NCBI RefSeq assembly: GCF_023660105.1
Contig: NZ_JAMHGA010000017.1
Location: forward strand, 62,001 to 126,000
Source: Desulfovibrio aminophilus
GTDB lineage: Bacteria > Desulfobacterota > Desulfovibrionia > Desulfovibrionales > Desulfovibrionaceae
DNA length: 64,000 nt
Direction: 5' to 3'
Translations under genes and position numbers: made by a program
The notes under the pieces: generated by a model
Databases searched by the model: none
Told to the model about the DNA's origin: nothing
Seen by the model: only the letters and a program-made list of their open reading frames with translations
In this document: piece after piece, positions 39,290 through 48,207 of the stretch
How positions within the stretch are numbered: position 1 is the stretch's first letter
How the letters are laid out: each line of letters starts with the position of its first letter

Positions 39290-39444
39290 TTCACATCTGT
39301 GTTTTTGCTTGCCGATGCGCATGAACAAAGTGTTTCCCGTTTTCCGGCAGGCCGTGCCGCCGGCCTGATTCGGGTGTGTTGTGCTGCGGATCTCTTGTCT
39401 TTTTCCAAAAACTATGTATCGCGTTTTGAAACAGGAGGTGCAGC

Positions 39445-39951
39445 ATGCCTTCGAAGAAACCTGCGGAGAGTCCCATGAGCACGACCCCCGAGTCCAAGGA
39501 AGCGCCGGCCAAGGCCGCGCCGAAGAAGGCGGCTCCGAAGAAGCCCGCCGCGAAGAAGGCCGCGCCGAAGAAGGCGGCCGCGAAGAAGCCCGCCGCCAAG
39601 AAGGCCGCGGCTCCCAAGAAGGCGGCTGCGAAAAAGCCCGCCGCCAAGAAGGCCGCCGCGAAGCCCGCCGCGAAGAAGGCTGCCGCGAAGCCCGCCGCCA
39701 AGAAGGCCGCGCCCAAGAAGGCGGCCGCGAAAAAGCCTGCCGCGAAGCCCGCCGCGAAGAAGGCTGCCGCGAAGCCCGCCGCCAAGAAGGCGGCCGCGCC
39801 CAAGAAGGCCGCGGCTCCCAAGAAGGCGGCCGCGAAGAAGCCTGCCGCGAAGAAGGCCGCCGCGCCCAAGAAGGCCGCGCCCAAGAAGGCGGCCGCGAAG
39901 AAGCCCGCCGTCAAGAAGGCCGCGCCCAAGAAGGCCGAACCGGCGAAGTAG
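39445..39951 (+). CDS. Lys/Ala/Pro-repeat histone H1-like DNA-binding protein
   Basis: 168 residues made almost entirely of tandem KKAAAKKPA-type units from residue 15 to 165. Lys, Ala and Pro make up nearly all of it, so it is very basic and disordered or helical, like the C-terminal tail of histone H1, AlgP or Hc1. Probably a nucleoid-associated protein that compacts DNA. AGGAGGTG gives one of the strongest ribosome sites in the window and fixes the start. The DNA repeat makes the gene prone to length change. Confidence 0.82.
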   Translation: MPSKKPAESPMSTTPESKEAPAKAAPKKAAPKKPAAKKAAPKKAAAKKPAAKKAAAPKKAAAKKPAAKKAAAKPAAKKAAAKPAAKKAAPKKAAAKKPAAKPAAKKAAAKPAAKKAAAPKKAAAPKKAAAKKPAAKKAAAPKKAAPKKAAAKKPAVKKAAPKKAEPAK

Positions 39952-40053
39952 GACCGTATTTCCGAGCGGGACGGATCGGGGTGGGGGGGGGCCGGCGCCC
40001 CGGGGTTGTCGCGCCCGTCTTGCCAGCCGCGCGTTGATGCTTACCTTGGCCCG

Positions 40054-42813
40054 ATGCGCAACCACGACCTCCCCGGCCGCGCCATCCATATCGAGGGCGC
40101 CCGCCACCACAATCTCAAGGACCTGACCCTGGACATTCCACGCGACCGCCTGGTGGTGGTCTGCGGTCCCTCGGGCTCGGGCAAGTCCACCCTGGCCTTC
40201 GACATCGTCTACGCCGAGGGCCAGCGCCGCTATGTGGAATCCCTCTCGGCCTACGCCCGGCAGTTCCTGCCCCAGATGGACAAGCCCCAGGTGGACAAGG
40301 TCGAGGGCCTCTCGCCCGCCATTTCGCTGGAGCAGCAGACCGCCACGCGCAACCCGCGCTCCACCGTGGGCACCGTCACCGAGGTCTACGACTTCCTGCG
40401 CGTGTTCTTCGCCCGCCTGGGCCGCTTCCACTGTCCCTCCTGCGGCAGGCCCATCGAGGCCCAGACCTCGGACCGCATCGTGGACGAGATCATGGCCATG
40501 CCCGAGGGCGTGAAGTTCCTTCTCCTGGCCCCGATGGTGCAGCACCAGAAGGGCACGCACAAGGAGCTCTTCGCCAAGCTCAAGCGCGAAGGCTTCTCCC
40601 GCGCCCGGGTGAACGGCGAGGTCGTGCTCCTGGACGACGCGCCCGAGCTGGACAAGAAAAAGAAGCACAGCATCGACCTGGTGGTGGACCGGCTCGTGCT
40701 CAAGCCCGAGATCCGCAAGCGCCTGGCCGACTCCGTGGAGCTGGCCCTGCGCCACGGCGAGGAGTCCTGTTCCGTGGCCGTGGTGGACGGCGGGGAGCGC
40801 TTCTTCAGCACCCTCTCCACCTGCCCCCAGTGCCGCATCTCCATGCCCCGGCTCACGCCCCAGCTTTTTTCCTTCAACAGCCCCCAGGGCGCGTGCCCGG
40901 CCTGCTCGGGCCTGGGCAGCGTGGACTATTTCGAGCCCGACCTGCTGGCCCCGAACAAGGGCCTGTCGCTCGCGGGCGGCGCGGTCATCCCCTGGAAGAA
41001 CCGCCGCGTCCTGGACCGCCATGTCGAGGTGCTCCGCAGGGTCGGCCGCCGCCTGGGCTTCGACCTGGACACGCCCCTGGAGCGCTACGCGCCCGAGTCC
41101 CTGGCGGCCCTGTTCTTCGGCTCGCCCGGGGACGGCTGGCCCGGGGTGGTGCATCTGCTCGAACAGGGCGAGAGCCTGAGCCCCATCTGGCGCGACGAAC
41201 TCTCGCGTTTCCGCCAGAGCCGCCCCTGCCCGGCCTGCAGCGGCGCGCGGCTGCGTCCCGAGTCCCTGGCCGTGCGCGTGGACGGGCTGAACATCTTCGA
41301 GTACTGCTCCCTGTCCATCGCCCGCGCCCTGGAGTGGCTGGACGCGCGCGTGTTCCACGGCCCGGACAACCTCATCGCCGAGCCCCTGCTCAAGGAACTC
41401 AAGCACCGCCTGGGCTTCATGGCCAACGTGGGCCTGGACTACCTGAGCCTGTCGCGGAACATGTCCACGCTCTCCGGCGGCGAGGCCCAGCGCATCCGGC
41501 TGGCCTCGCAGCTCGGCTCGGGCCTGGTGGGCGTGACCTACGTGCTGGACGAGCCCTCCATCGGCCTGCACCCGCGCGACAACCAGCGCCTGCTGGACAC
41601 CTTGCGCAGCCTCCAGGGCCGGGGCAACACCGTGCTCGTGGTGGAGCACGACGAGGCGACCATCAAGAACGCGGACCACGTCATCGAACTGGGTCCCGGC
41701 TCGGGCTGGCTCGGCGGGGAGATCGTCTTCCAGGGTCCGGTGGACGACCTCATGCGCGCCGAGAGCCTCACGGCGAAATACCTGCGCGGCGACCTGGCCA
41801 TCGAGAAGCCCGAGTCGCGCCGCCCGGCGCGCGGCTACCTGAAGGTCAAGGGCGCGCGCACGAACAACCTCAAGGACGTGAGCCTGGACATCCCCCTGGG
41901 CGCGCTGGTCTGCTTCACCGGCGTCTCGGGCTCGGGCAAGTCCAGCCTCGTGGTGGACACCCTCTACAAGCACCTGGCCTTGGCCCGGGGCGTGAAGGTG
42001 GACCAGCCCGGCCTGGTGGCGGGCTTCGAGGGGGCCGAGGCCGTGGAGCGGATCATCTCCATCGACCAGACGCCCATCGGCCGCACCCCGCGCTCCAACC
42101 CGGCCACCTACACCAAGGTCTTCGACGAGATCCGCGACATCTTCGCCGGGAGCAAGGAGGCCAAGGTGCGCGGCTACTCTCCGGGCCGCTTCAGCTTCAA
42201 CGTGCGCGGCGGCCGCTGCGAGACCTGCCAGGGCGACGGCCAGATCCGCGTGGAGATGCACTTCCTGCCCGACGTCTACGTCACCTGCGAAAACTGCAAG
42301 GGGCTGCGCTACAACGCCCAAACCCTGGAGGTCGCCTACCGGGGCAAGAACATCGCCGAGGTCCTGGACATGACCGTGCGTCAGGCCAAGGAGTTCTTCG
42401 CCAACCATCCGGCCCTGCTGCGGCGGCTCTCGGTGCTGGAGGAGGTGGGTCTGGAGTACCTGCGCCTGGGCCAGCCCGCCACCACGCTTTCCGGCGGCGA
42501 GGCCCAGCGGATCAAGATTTCCCGCGAACTGGGCAAGCGCAGCCTGCCCGGCACCCTGTACATCCTCGACGAGCCGACCACGGGTCTGCACATGCACGAG
42601 GTGGGCAAGCTCATCCGCGTGCTCCAGAAGCTCGTGGACAAGGGCGCGACCGTGGTGGTCATCGAGCACAACACGGACGTGATCATGGCCTCGGACTGGG
42701 TCTTCGACCTGGGCCCGGGCGGAGGCGAGGCCGGAGGCCGCATCGTGGCCCGGGGCACGCCCGAGGAGATCATGGACGACCCGGACTCCGTGACCGGCCG
42801 ATTCCTCTATTGA
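40054..42813 (+). CDS. uvrA: Excinuclease ABC subunit A
   Basis: 919-residue ATPase that finds DNA damage for nucleotide excision repair with UvrB and UvrC. First ABC module: Walker [10 protein letters not shown] at 38-46, LSGGEAQRI signature in its second part. Second module: Walker [10 protein letters not shown] near 623, a second LSGGEAQRI, and Walker [13 protein letters not shown]. Zinc modules are CPSCGRPI and [19 protein letters not shown]. No ribosome site precedes the chosen ATG; another in-frame start further up would run into the G-run. TTGCCA at 40020 and TACCTT at 40042 might place the RNA start at or next to the ATG, so translation could be leaderless. Confidence 0.94.
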   Translation: MRNHDLPGRAIHIEGARHHNLKDLTLDIPRDRLVVVCGPSGSGKSTLAFDIVYAEGQRRYVESLSAYARQFLPQMDKPQVDKVEGLSPAISLEQQTATRNPRSTVGTVTEVYDFLRVFFARLGRFHCPSCGRPIEAQTSDRIVDEIMAMPEGVKFLLLAPMVQHQKGTHKELFAKLKREGFSRARVNGEVVLLDDAPELDKKKKHSIDLVVDRLVLKPEIRKRLADSVELALRHGEESCSVAVVDGGERFFSTLSTCPQCRISMPRLTPQLFSFNSPQGACPACSGLGSVDYFEPDLLAPNKGLSLAGGAVIPWKNRRVLDRHVEVLRRVGRRLGFDLDTPLERYAPESLAALFFGSPGDGWPGVVHLLEQGESLSPIWRDELSRFRQSRPCPACSGARLRPESLAVRVDGLNIFEYCSLSIARALEWLDARVFHGPDNLIAEPLLKELKHRLGFMANVGLDYLSLSRNMSTLSGGEAQRIRLASQLGSGLVGVTYVLDEPSIGLHPRDNQRLLDTLRSLQGRGNTVLVVEHDEATIKNADHVIELGPGSGWLGGEIVFQGPVDDLMRAESLTAKYLRGDLAIEKPESRRPARGYLKVKGARTNNLKDVSLDIPLGALVCFTGVSGSGKSSLVVDTLYKHLALARGVKVDQPGLVAGFEGAEAVERIISIDQTPIGRTPRSNPATYTKVFDEIRDIFAGSKEAKVRGYSPGRFSFNVRGGRCETCQGDGQIRVEMHFLPDVYVTCENCKGLRYNAQTLEVAYRGKNIAEVLDMTVRQAKEFFANHPALLRRLSVLEEVGLEYLRLGQPATTLSGGEAQRIKISRELGKRSLPGTLYILDEPTTGLHMHEVGKLIRVLQKLVDKGATVVVIEHNTDVIMASDWVFDLGPGGGEAGGRIVARGTPEEIMDDPDSVTGRFLY

Positions 42814-42827
42814 ATTCCTCGAACCCC

Positions 42828-42856
42828 TTGACAGAATTGGCCGGAGAAGCGATTTT
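42828..42856 (+). promoter_or_regulatory. Sigma-70 promoter of the TetR gene
   Basis: TTGACA (perfect -35), 17-base spacer, GATTTT; TTTTAT two bases further on is an alternative -10. It begins 14 bases after the uvrA stop. Confidence 0.6.
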
Positions 42857-42865
42857 ATTGCCGGA

Positions 42866-42881
42866 TTGATCGGCCGATCAA
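42866..42881. promoter_or_regulatory. Perfect 16-bp palindromic operator of the TetR gene
   Basis: TTGATCGGCCGATCAA is fully symmetrical, lies between the promoter and the start codon, and has the size of a TetR-family site. Autorepression is likely. Confidence 0.75.
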
Positions 42882-42895
42882 AACAAGGGGGAGCC

Positions 42896-43480
42896 GTGGC
42901 GAACAAGGACAGGGCCATTCTTCTCGCGGCCCAGGAGCTTTTCGGCCGCAAGGGCTACGCCGGGACCACCATGAAGATGATCGCGGACCAGGCCGGGGTG
43001 GCCTTCGGCCTCGTCTCGCACTATTTCGGGACCAAGGAGGAGCTGTTCCTGGCCGCCGGTTTCGACATGGTGGACAGCGTCCTGGCCGCGGTGCGGCCGG
43101 AACTGGCCAAGGCCGAGAACGGCCTGGCGGCCGTGCGGGCCTTCGTGGGCTCGTACCTGGGCTTCACCCTGGAGCACAAGGCCACCTTCCCGGTGCTCAT
43201 CCGCTGCTCGCCCTTCAGCGACGTGGAGACCCTGGTGGACCGCAAGCGCATTTCGGCCAAGTTCGCGGAGATCTTCACGGCCATCGAGGACGCCCTGGCG
43301 CGCGGCATGGCCGACGGCAGCGTACGCGAACTGCCGGTGAAGGCCACGGCCCTGTTCATCTTCTCCAACATCCTGGGCGCGGTGCGGACCTATTTCCTGA
43401 CGCCCTTCCACCTTCCCGGACTCTTCGAGGAGACCGTGGAATACGTGCTGCGCAGCATCGCGCGGCCCCAGGAGGCCTGA
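42896..43480 (+). CDS. TetR-family transcriptional regulator
   Basis: 194 residues. N-terminal TetR helix-turn-helix (AILLAAQELFGRKGYAGTTM; IADQAGVAFGLVSHYFGTKEEL) and a variable ligand domain. The GTG at 42896 follows AAGGGGGAG and leaves the palindrome outside the gene; a TTG at 42866 would start on the palindrome itself. Same strand as uvrA but with its own promoter. Target genes are not evident from neighbours. Confidence 0.9.
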   Translation: MANKDRAILLAAQELFGRKGYAGTTMKMIADQAGVAFGLVSHYFGTKEELFLAAGFDMVDSVLAAVRPELAKAENGLAAVRAFVGSYLGFTLEHKATFPVLIRCSPFSDVETLVDRKRISAKFAEIFTAIEDALARGMADGSVRELPVKATALFIFSNILGAVRTYFLTPFHLPGLFEETVEYVLRSIARPQEA

Positions 43481-43600
43481 TCGTTCGGTGCCCCACGCCT
43501 CGGCGCGGGAGCGTCCGGGGAAGCGCCTCGCGCCCCGGGCGCGCGGGAAAAGCGGAATGAGCGCCGGGCCCGTGGCCCGGTCCGGATTCCCGACGCACCA

Positions 43601-43635
43601 GGGTCCTCTCCGCCACGCGGAGGGGGCCCTTCTTT
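43601..43635. terminator. Terminator between convergent TetR and metallopeptidase genes
   Basis: A 13-bp stem with wobble pairs around CTCCGC-cac-GCGGAG, followed by a T-rich stretch on the + strand. A shorter hairpin (CCGGGCC-cgt-GGCCCGG) is at 43564. Confidence 0.65.
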
Positions 43636-44332
43636 ATTGTCCGAGCCAGGGGGGCAGGGAGCGGAAGGCTTGGCGCAGGCCGCGTTCGCGGGTCCGGCCG
43701 CCGGGGCGGAAGCCCTCCACCAGGGCCCAGAAGCGGGCCGAGTGGTTCATCTGGCGCAGGTGGCAGAGCTCGTGCACGAGCACCAGCTCGGCCATGTCGC
43801 GGGACAGGAAGAGCAGCTTGCAGTTGAGCGAGATGATCCCGGCCCGGGAACAGGAGCCCCAGCGGCCGCGCTGGTTGCGGACGCGCAGTCCCGAGGGGTG
43901 CAGGCCGGTCTCCAGGGCCAGCTCCCGCAGCCAGGGGCCGAGGACTTCGCGGGCCTTGGCCTGGACCCAGGCGCGCAGGGCCGCGAGGCGTCCGGCCTCG
44001 TCCCCGCCGCGCAGGAGCAGCCGCCCGGCGTTTTCGGTGAGCCGCGCCCGGCCCGGGGCCTCCAGGACATGCACGCTGTAGGACAGTCCCACGGCGGGCA
44101 GGTCCACGCGCTCGGGCAGCTCCGGGAGGGCGCCCGGGGCGGCGGCGTCGGCGGGCAGGCCGCGCAGGGCGCGTTCTATCCAGGAGCGCTTGCCGTCCAG
44201 GATGCGCGGCAGCTCGCGGCGGTCGAAGCCGGGGGGCACGACCACCTCCAGGCCGAGGCCCGGAACCGCGCGCAGGATGACGTGGCGCGCCCGGCGGGAT
44301 TCCCGCAGGCTGAAGGGGGGCACCGTGTTCAT
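43634..44332 (-). CDS. YgjP-like zinc metallopeptidase (M48-related, former DUF45)
   Basis: 232 residues, cytosolic. The C-terminal domain has the zinc motif HELCHLRQMNHSARFW, plus the preceding RNQRGRWGSCSRAGIISLNC typical of this family. The N-terminus carries the SprT/YgjP-type ARHVILRAVPGLGLEVVVP. Members often sit near restriction or DNA-repair genes and are thought to cleave proteins on DNA, but the substrate is not established. Start ATG gives MNTVPPFSLRESRRARH. The divergent acetolactate decarboxylase gene starts 90 bases away. Confidence 0.85.
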   Translation of the reverse strand: MNTVPPFSLRESRRARHVILRAVPGLGLEVVVPPGFDRRELPRILDGKRSWIERALRGLPADAAAPGALPELPERVDLPAVGLSYSVHVLEAPGRARLTENAGRLLLRGGDEAGRLAALRAWVQAKAREVLGPWLRELALETGLHPSGLRVRNQRGRWGSCSRAGIISLNCKLLFLSRDMAELVLVHELCHLRQMNHSARFWALVEGFRPGGRTRERGLRQAFRSLPPWLGQ

Positions 44333-44422
44333 GGGCGGGTCGAGCCTACCCTTGATTTTCCCGCTTGCAAAGACCTATGCTGGGCGCGTTCCCGCCCGTC
44401 CGGGCGGAGGAGGGAGGTCCGC

Positions 44423-45211
44423 ATGCGCAAGGCGTTGTTGATCCTGGCCGTCGTCCTGGCCCTGGCCGTTCCGGCCCGCGCCGGGGGGCCGGGCGACCGC
44501 ATCTTCCAGGTCTCGGTGCTGCCCGCGCTTTTGGCCGGGGACTACGAGGGCTCGCTGTCCACGGGCGACCTGCTCGCCCGGGGCGACTTCGGCCTGGGCA
44601 CCTTCCAGGATCTGGACGGCGAGATGGTGGTTCTGGACGGCGTGGTCTGGCAAGTCCCCTCCGACGGCCGGGTGCGCCGGGCCCCGCGCGGGCTGGGCAC
44701 GCCCTTCGCGGCCGTGACCTTCTTCGAGCCCGACCGGGAGGTGCTCGTGGCCCGGGCCGAGAGCCTGGCGGACCTGGAGCGGCAGGTGGACGCCGCCCTG
44801 CCCACCCGGAACCATTTCTACGCCCTGCGCATCGACGGCCGCATGACCAGGCTCGCCGCGCGCAGCGTGCCGCGCCAGGACAAGCCCTGGCGGCCCCTGG
44901 CCGAGGTGGTCCGGGAGCAGACCCGCTTCACCCTGGACGGCCTGGAGGGGACCCTGGTGGGGCTGCGCTGCCCGGCCTTCGTCGCCGGGGTCAACGTGCC
45001 CGGCTACCACTGGCATTTCCTGAGCGCGGACCGGAGCAAAGGCGGGCACGTGCTGGACTGCGCCCTGGAGAACGCGCGCGTGCGCGTGGACGAGCTCACC
45101 GGCCTGGAGCTGCGCCTGCCCACGGAGGCGGGCTTCACCGGCCTGGACATCTCCGGCGACCACTCGGCCGCCACCAAGGCCGTGGAGAAGACGCCGGGCG
45201 GCAAGCAATGA
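44423..45211 (+). CDS. budA: Alpha-acetolactate decarboxylase with signal peptide
   Basis: 262 residues. (S)-2-acetolactate is converted to acetoin + CO2. Unusually it has a signal peptide (ALLILAVVLALAVPARA), so it acts in the periplasm. The fold is recognisable: DFGLGTFQDLDGEMVVLDGV, PFAAVTFFEPD, and the zinc triad His196-x-His198-x10-His209 in YHWHFLSADRSKGGH. The catalytic Arg/Glu region is around FALVGLRCP. Ribosome site GGGAGG. An Hpt protein overlaps the stop (ATGA) and a glycosyltransferase follows. No acetolactate synthase is adjacent, so the source of substrate is unclear. Confidence 0.88.
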   Translation: MRKALLILAVVLALAVPARAGGPGDRIFQVSVLPALLAGDYEGSLSTGDLLARGDFGLGTFQDLDGEMVVLDGVVWQVPSDGRVRRAPRGLGTPFAAVTFFEPDREVLVARAESLADLERQVDAALPTRNHFYALRIDGRMTRLAARSVPRQDKPWRPLAEVVREQTRFTLDGLEGTLVGLRCPAFVAGVNVPGYHWHFLSADRSKGGHVLDCALENARVRVDELTGLELRLPTEAGFTGLDISGDHSAATKAVEKTPGGKQ

Positions 45212-45522
45212 GCGCCGCCGTGCGCGTGGACCCGTCCCTGGCGGGCATCCTGCCGCGCTATCTTGAAATCTGCCGGGCGGAATCCGCCGCCCTGCTGGAG
45301 GCGGCCCTGAACCGCGACCTGGAGTCCACGCGGCTCCTGGGCCACCGCCTGAAGGGCTCGGGGGCCTCCTACGGGCTCGCCGAGATCAGCCGCCTGGGGG
45401 GCGAGGCCGAGGCCGCGTCCCTGGCAGGGGACCGCGCCCGGGTCCTGGCCCTGTCCGGCGAGCTGGCCCGCTACCTGGAGAACCTGGACGTGATTTGCGG
45501 AGAGGATGCATGCAAGTCCTGA
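45208..45522 (+). CDS. Stand-alone histidine-phosphotransfer (Hpt) protein
   Basis: 104-residue helical bundle with the phospho-His46 in LLGHRLKGSGASYGL, matching the Hpt pattern H-x-L-K-G-x(2)-x-x-x-G. It has no kinase or receiver and would shuttle a phosphoryl group between a hybrid kinase and a response regulator encoded elsewhere. Translationally coupled to the acetolactate decarboxylase (ATGA), and the glycosyltransferase start overlaps its end by 13 bases. Confidence 0.85.
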   Translation: MSAAVRVDPSLAGILPRYLEICRAESAALLEAALNRDLESTRLLGHRLKGSGASYGLAEISRLGGEAEAASLAGDRARVLALSGELARYLENLDVICGEDACKS

Positions 45523-46463
45523 TGCTGGCCATCAACGATCCGGCGGGCACGGCCATCCAGTTCTGCAAGGCCCTGCGCCGCCACGCGGGCGTGGACGCCC
45601 GGCTGTGCACCCTGGAGACGCGCTACACCCATTCCTGGGAGAAGGACCTGCACGTCCCGGATCTGGGGCCTGAGGGAATCGCGGAGCTGGGCGACCTGCT
45701 GCGCACGGCCGACATCCTCCACTTCCACATGACCAGCGACGAGTTCACGGCCTTCGGGCCGTACCTGCCCGCCGACTTCCTGGCGGGCAAGACAGTCGTG
45801 CACCACCACCACGGGCACCACGACTTCCGCAGCAATCCCGAGAAATTCCGCGGCAAGTACCGGGAGCGCGGCCGGGCCAACCTCCTGGTGAGCACCCCGG
45901 ACCTGCTGCGCCTGCTGCCCGAGGCGCGCTGGCTGCCGAACCTCGTGCCCCTGGACGAGCCCTTGCTGCGGCCCGACCCGGACCGCCCGGAGCGGCCGTT
46001 CCGGCTCTGCCACTCGCCCACGCGCAAGGACCTCAAGAACACCGACGAGCTGCTGGCCGTGGTGGAGCGGCTGCGCGCCGAGGGCCTGGACCTGGACTTC
46101 GACCTCATCGACGACGTGCCCAACGCCGAGTGTCTGCGCCGCAAGCGGGCCTGCCACGCGGTCTTCGACCACATGCAGGGCTATTACGGCGTGTCCAGCC
46201 TGGAGGGGCTCTCCCAGGGGCTGGCCGTGATCGCGGGCCTGGACGACTGGTGCCGGGGCCATGTGGTCGAGTTCGCGGGCGCCGGCGACCTGCCCTGGGT
46301 CGTGGCCCGCGACGGCGTGGAGCTGGAGGCGGCCCTGCGCCGCCTGGCCGCGGACCCGGAGCTGCGCCGCGAACTGGGGCGCAGGGGGCGGGAGTTCATG
46401 GAGCAACGCTGGTCGGACCGGATCGTGGCCCGGCGGCTGGCGGACTGGTACGGGCGGCTCTAG
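45510..46463 (+). CDS. Glycosyltransferase (GT4-like)
   Basis: 317 residues, soluble. It has the general pattern of a GT-B glycosyltransferase: an N-terminal acceptor half (MLAINDPAGTAIQFCKALRR; HFHMTSDEFTAFG; HHHHGHHDF) and a C-terminal nucleotide-sugar half (LCHSPTRKDLKNTDELL; GYYGVSSLEGLSQGLAVIAG, where the E of SSLEGL corresponds to the conserved EX7E). Start ATG 45510 follows GGAGAGG and overlaps the hpt gene. Possibly surface polysaccharide or glycan modification; substrates unknown. Confidence 0.75.
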   Translation: MQVLMLAINDPAGTAIQFCKALRRHAGVDARLCTLETRYTHSWEKDLHVPDLGPEGIAELGDLLRTADILHFHMTSDEFTAFGPYLPADFLAGKTVVHHHHGHHDFRSNPEKFRGKYRERGRANLLVSTPDLLRLLPEARWLPNLVPLDEPLLRPDPDRPERPFRLCHSPTRKDLKNTDELLAVVERLRAEGLDLDFDLIDDVPNAECLRRKRACHAVFDHMQGYYGVSSLEGLSQGLAVIAGLDDWCRGHVVEFAGAGDLPWVVARDGVELEAALRRLAADPELRRELGRRGREFMEQRWSDRIVARRLADWYGRL

Positions 46464-46477
46464 CCGGGGAGCGGCTT

Positions 46478-46506
46478 TTGCCTTTGGTCGAAGAGTTCAG
46501 TATAGA
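46478..46506 (+). promoter_or_regulatory. Sigma-70 promoter of the AMIN-domain gene
   Basis: TTGCCT, 17-base spacer, TATAGA. It begins 14 bases after the glycosyltransferase stop. The start codon is at 46533. Confidence 0.5.
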
Positions 46507-46532
46507 AAGGGCACATCTCACAAGGAGCGTCC

Positions 46533-47300
46533 ATGCCCGTCTTGTTCCGTCGCGCCTCGCGCCTGTTCGCCGTGCTGCTGCTGGCCCTCGCCTGCGCCGT
46601 TTCCGCGTGGGCCGAGGACAAGGTCTATGAGGTCCGCATGCCCGTGGACCTGACCGTGGTCCCCCTGGACGGCGTGGAGCCGCCCCTGGTGTCGGAGCCC
46701 GCTCCGGCCCCCGCTCCCGCCCCGGCGCCGGCCGAGAAGGCCGAGACGGACAAGAAGGCCGAGAAGAAGACCGCGGACAAGGGCAAGGCCGAGGCCAAGA
46801 AGGCCCCCGCCGCCGAGGCCAAGGCCGCTCCGGCCGCCCAGGCCGCGAAGAAGCCCGCCGCCGAACCGGAAAAGAAGCCCGCCGCTCCCGTGGCCGAGGC
46901 GGCCAAGCCCAAGCTCGAACCCAAGGCCCAGCCCAAGGCCGAGGCCGAGAAGAAGGCCTCCCCCGCCGGGACCGGCATCGTGCGCGAGATCCAGATGGCC
47001 GTGCGCGACGGGGTCTTCGTGCTCCGCGTGGTCACGGACCGGCCCGTGGATGCCGTGACCTTCCTGAATTTCAAGAACCCCCGGCGGCTGGCCGTGGACA
47101 TCATGGGCAGCTGGCGCCGGCCGGGCAAGGCCGCGATCAGCGCGGCGGACGGTCCGGTGAAGACCGTGCGCGTGGGCGAGCACCCGGACCGGCTCCGGCT
47201 CGTGCTCGACTTCCGCGACGCGGCTTCCGGGGCGGACGTGGTTCCCGAGATCGCCAAGACGCCCGACGGCGTGACCGTGGCCTTCCCCGTGAAGCCTTGA
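46533..47300 (+). CDS. AMIN-domain protein with Ala/Lys/Pro-rich linker
   Basis: 255 residues. Signal peptide (LFAVLLLALACAVSAWA), then a linker about 55-150 made of Ala, Lys, Pro and Glu (APAPAPAPAPAEKAETDKK at its start), then a C-terminal AMIN domain about 155-255 (GVFVLRVVTDRPVDAVTFLN; NPRRLAVDIMGSW; RLRLVLDFRD). AMIN domains target envelope proteins such as amidases and secretins to the cell wall or septum. No catalytic domain is present, so it is a periplasmic adaptor. Ribosome site AAGGAG. Confidence 0.85.
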   Translation: MPVLFRRASRLFAVLLLALACAVSAWAEDKVYEVRMPVDLTVVPLDGVEPPLVSEPAPAPAPAPAPAEKAETDKKAEKKTADKGKAEAKKAPAAEAKAAPAAQAAKKPAAEPEKKPAAPVAEAAKPKLEPKAQPKAEAEKKASPAGTGIVREIQMAVRDGVFVLRVVTDRPVDAVTFLNFKNPRRLAVDIMGSWRRPGKAAISAADGPVKTVRVGEHPDRLRLVLDFRDAASGADVVPEIAKTPDGVTVAFPVKP

Positions 47301-47331
47301 GCCGGAGGGCCTCCCGGACTTCGTAACGCAA

Positions 47332-47360
47332 TCGTCACAAACGGGTCATGCGCCCGTCAC
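47332..47360 (+). promoter_or_regulatory. Pho box (PhoB binding site) before pstB
   Basis: Three 7-bp units with 11-bp periodicity: TCGTCAC, GGGTCAT, CCGTCAC, each separated by four bases, as in the classic Pho box (CTGTCAT repeats). TACTGA, ten bases after it at 47371, can serve as -10. No -35 hexamer is needed in PhoB-type promoters. Confidence 0.75.
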
Positions 47361-47436
47361 GGACGAGCGGTACTGATGGCCGTCTGAACGAATCCCGCGC
47401 CGGACGCCCCCGGACGCGGCGCAGGCGGAGAACCCC

Positions 47437-48198
47437 ATGTCGAGGAAGATCAAGGTCGCGTCCGAGGGCCTGAATTTCTATTACGGCGAATTCAAGGCCC
47501 TGGACAACATCTCCTTGGAGTTCGAGGAGAACCAGGTCACGGCCCTCATCGGGCCGTCCGGGTGCGGCAAGAGCACCTTTCTGCGGTGCATCAACCGCAT
47601 GAACGACCTCATTCCCGGAACCCGGGTGGAAGGCCGCCTGACCCTGGGAGAGGAAGACATCTACGCCCCGGGCCTGGACGTGGTGGCCCTGCGCCGCCGC
47701 ATCGGCATGGTCTTCCAGAAGCCCAACCCCTTTCCCAAGACCATCTTCGAGAACGTGGCCTACGGCCTGCGGGTCAACGGCCTGAAGGACAAGCAGGTCA
47801 TCGAGCAGCGCGTGGTGGAGAGCCTCAAGCAGGCCGCGCTCTGGGACGAGGTCAAGGACCGGCTGCATTCCTCGGCCCTGGGCCTGTCCGGCGGGCAGCA
47901 GCAGCGCCTGTGCATCGCCCGCGCCCTGGCCGTGGAGCCGGAGGTGGTCCTCATGGACGAACCAGCCTCGGCCCTGGACCCCATCGCCACCCAGAAGATC
48001 GAGGATCTCATCCACGAGCTGAAGAAGAACTTCACCATCATCATCGTGACCCACAGCATGCAGCAGGCGGCGCGCGTGTCCGACCGCACGGCCTTCTTCT
48101 ACATGGGGCGGCTCATCGAGGTGGACCGCACCAAGAACATGTTCACGCAGCCCAAGAACAAGCAGACGGAAGACTACATCACCGGACGGTTCGGCTAG
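47437..48198 (+). CDS. pstB: Phosphate ABC transporter ATP-binding protein
   Basis: 253-residue ATPase of the Pst high-affinity phosphate transporter. Walker [10 protein letters not shown] about residues 38-46, LSGGQQQRL signature, Walker [18 protein letters not shown]-loop [11 protein letters not shown], and the usual C-terminal [14 protein letters not shown]. The genes pstS, pstC and pstA are not in this stretch. It is followed by phoU after nine bases, and a Pho box lies upstream. Confidence 0.95.
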   Translation: MSRKIKVASEGLNFYYGEFKALDNISLEFEENQVTALIGPSGCGKSTFLRCINRMNDLIPGTRVEGRLTLGEEDIYAPGLDVVALRRRIGMVFQKPNPFPKTIFENVAYGLRVNGLKDKQVIEQRVVESLKQAALWDEVKDRLHSSALGLSGGQQQRLCIARALAVEPEVVLMDEPASALDPIATQKIEDLIHELKKNFTIIIVTHSMQQAARVSDRTAFFYMGRLIEVDRTKNMFTQPKNKQTEDYITGRFG

Positions 48199-48207
48199 GA
48201 GATCGAC

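Noticed and set aside
39412-42951. A 1179-codon - strand frame opposite the histone-like and uvrA genes, with Gly/Leu/Ala repeats
   Set aside because: The repeats are the antisense reading of the Lys/Ala repeat DNA; uvrA is certain on the + strand.
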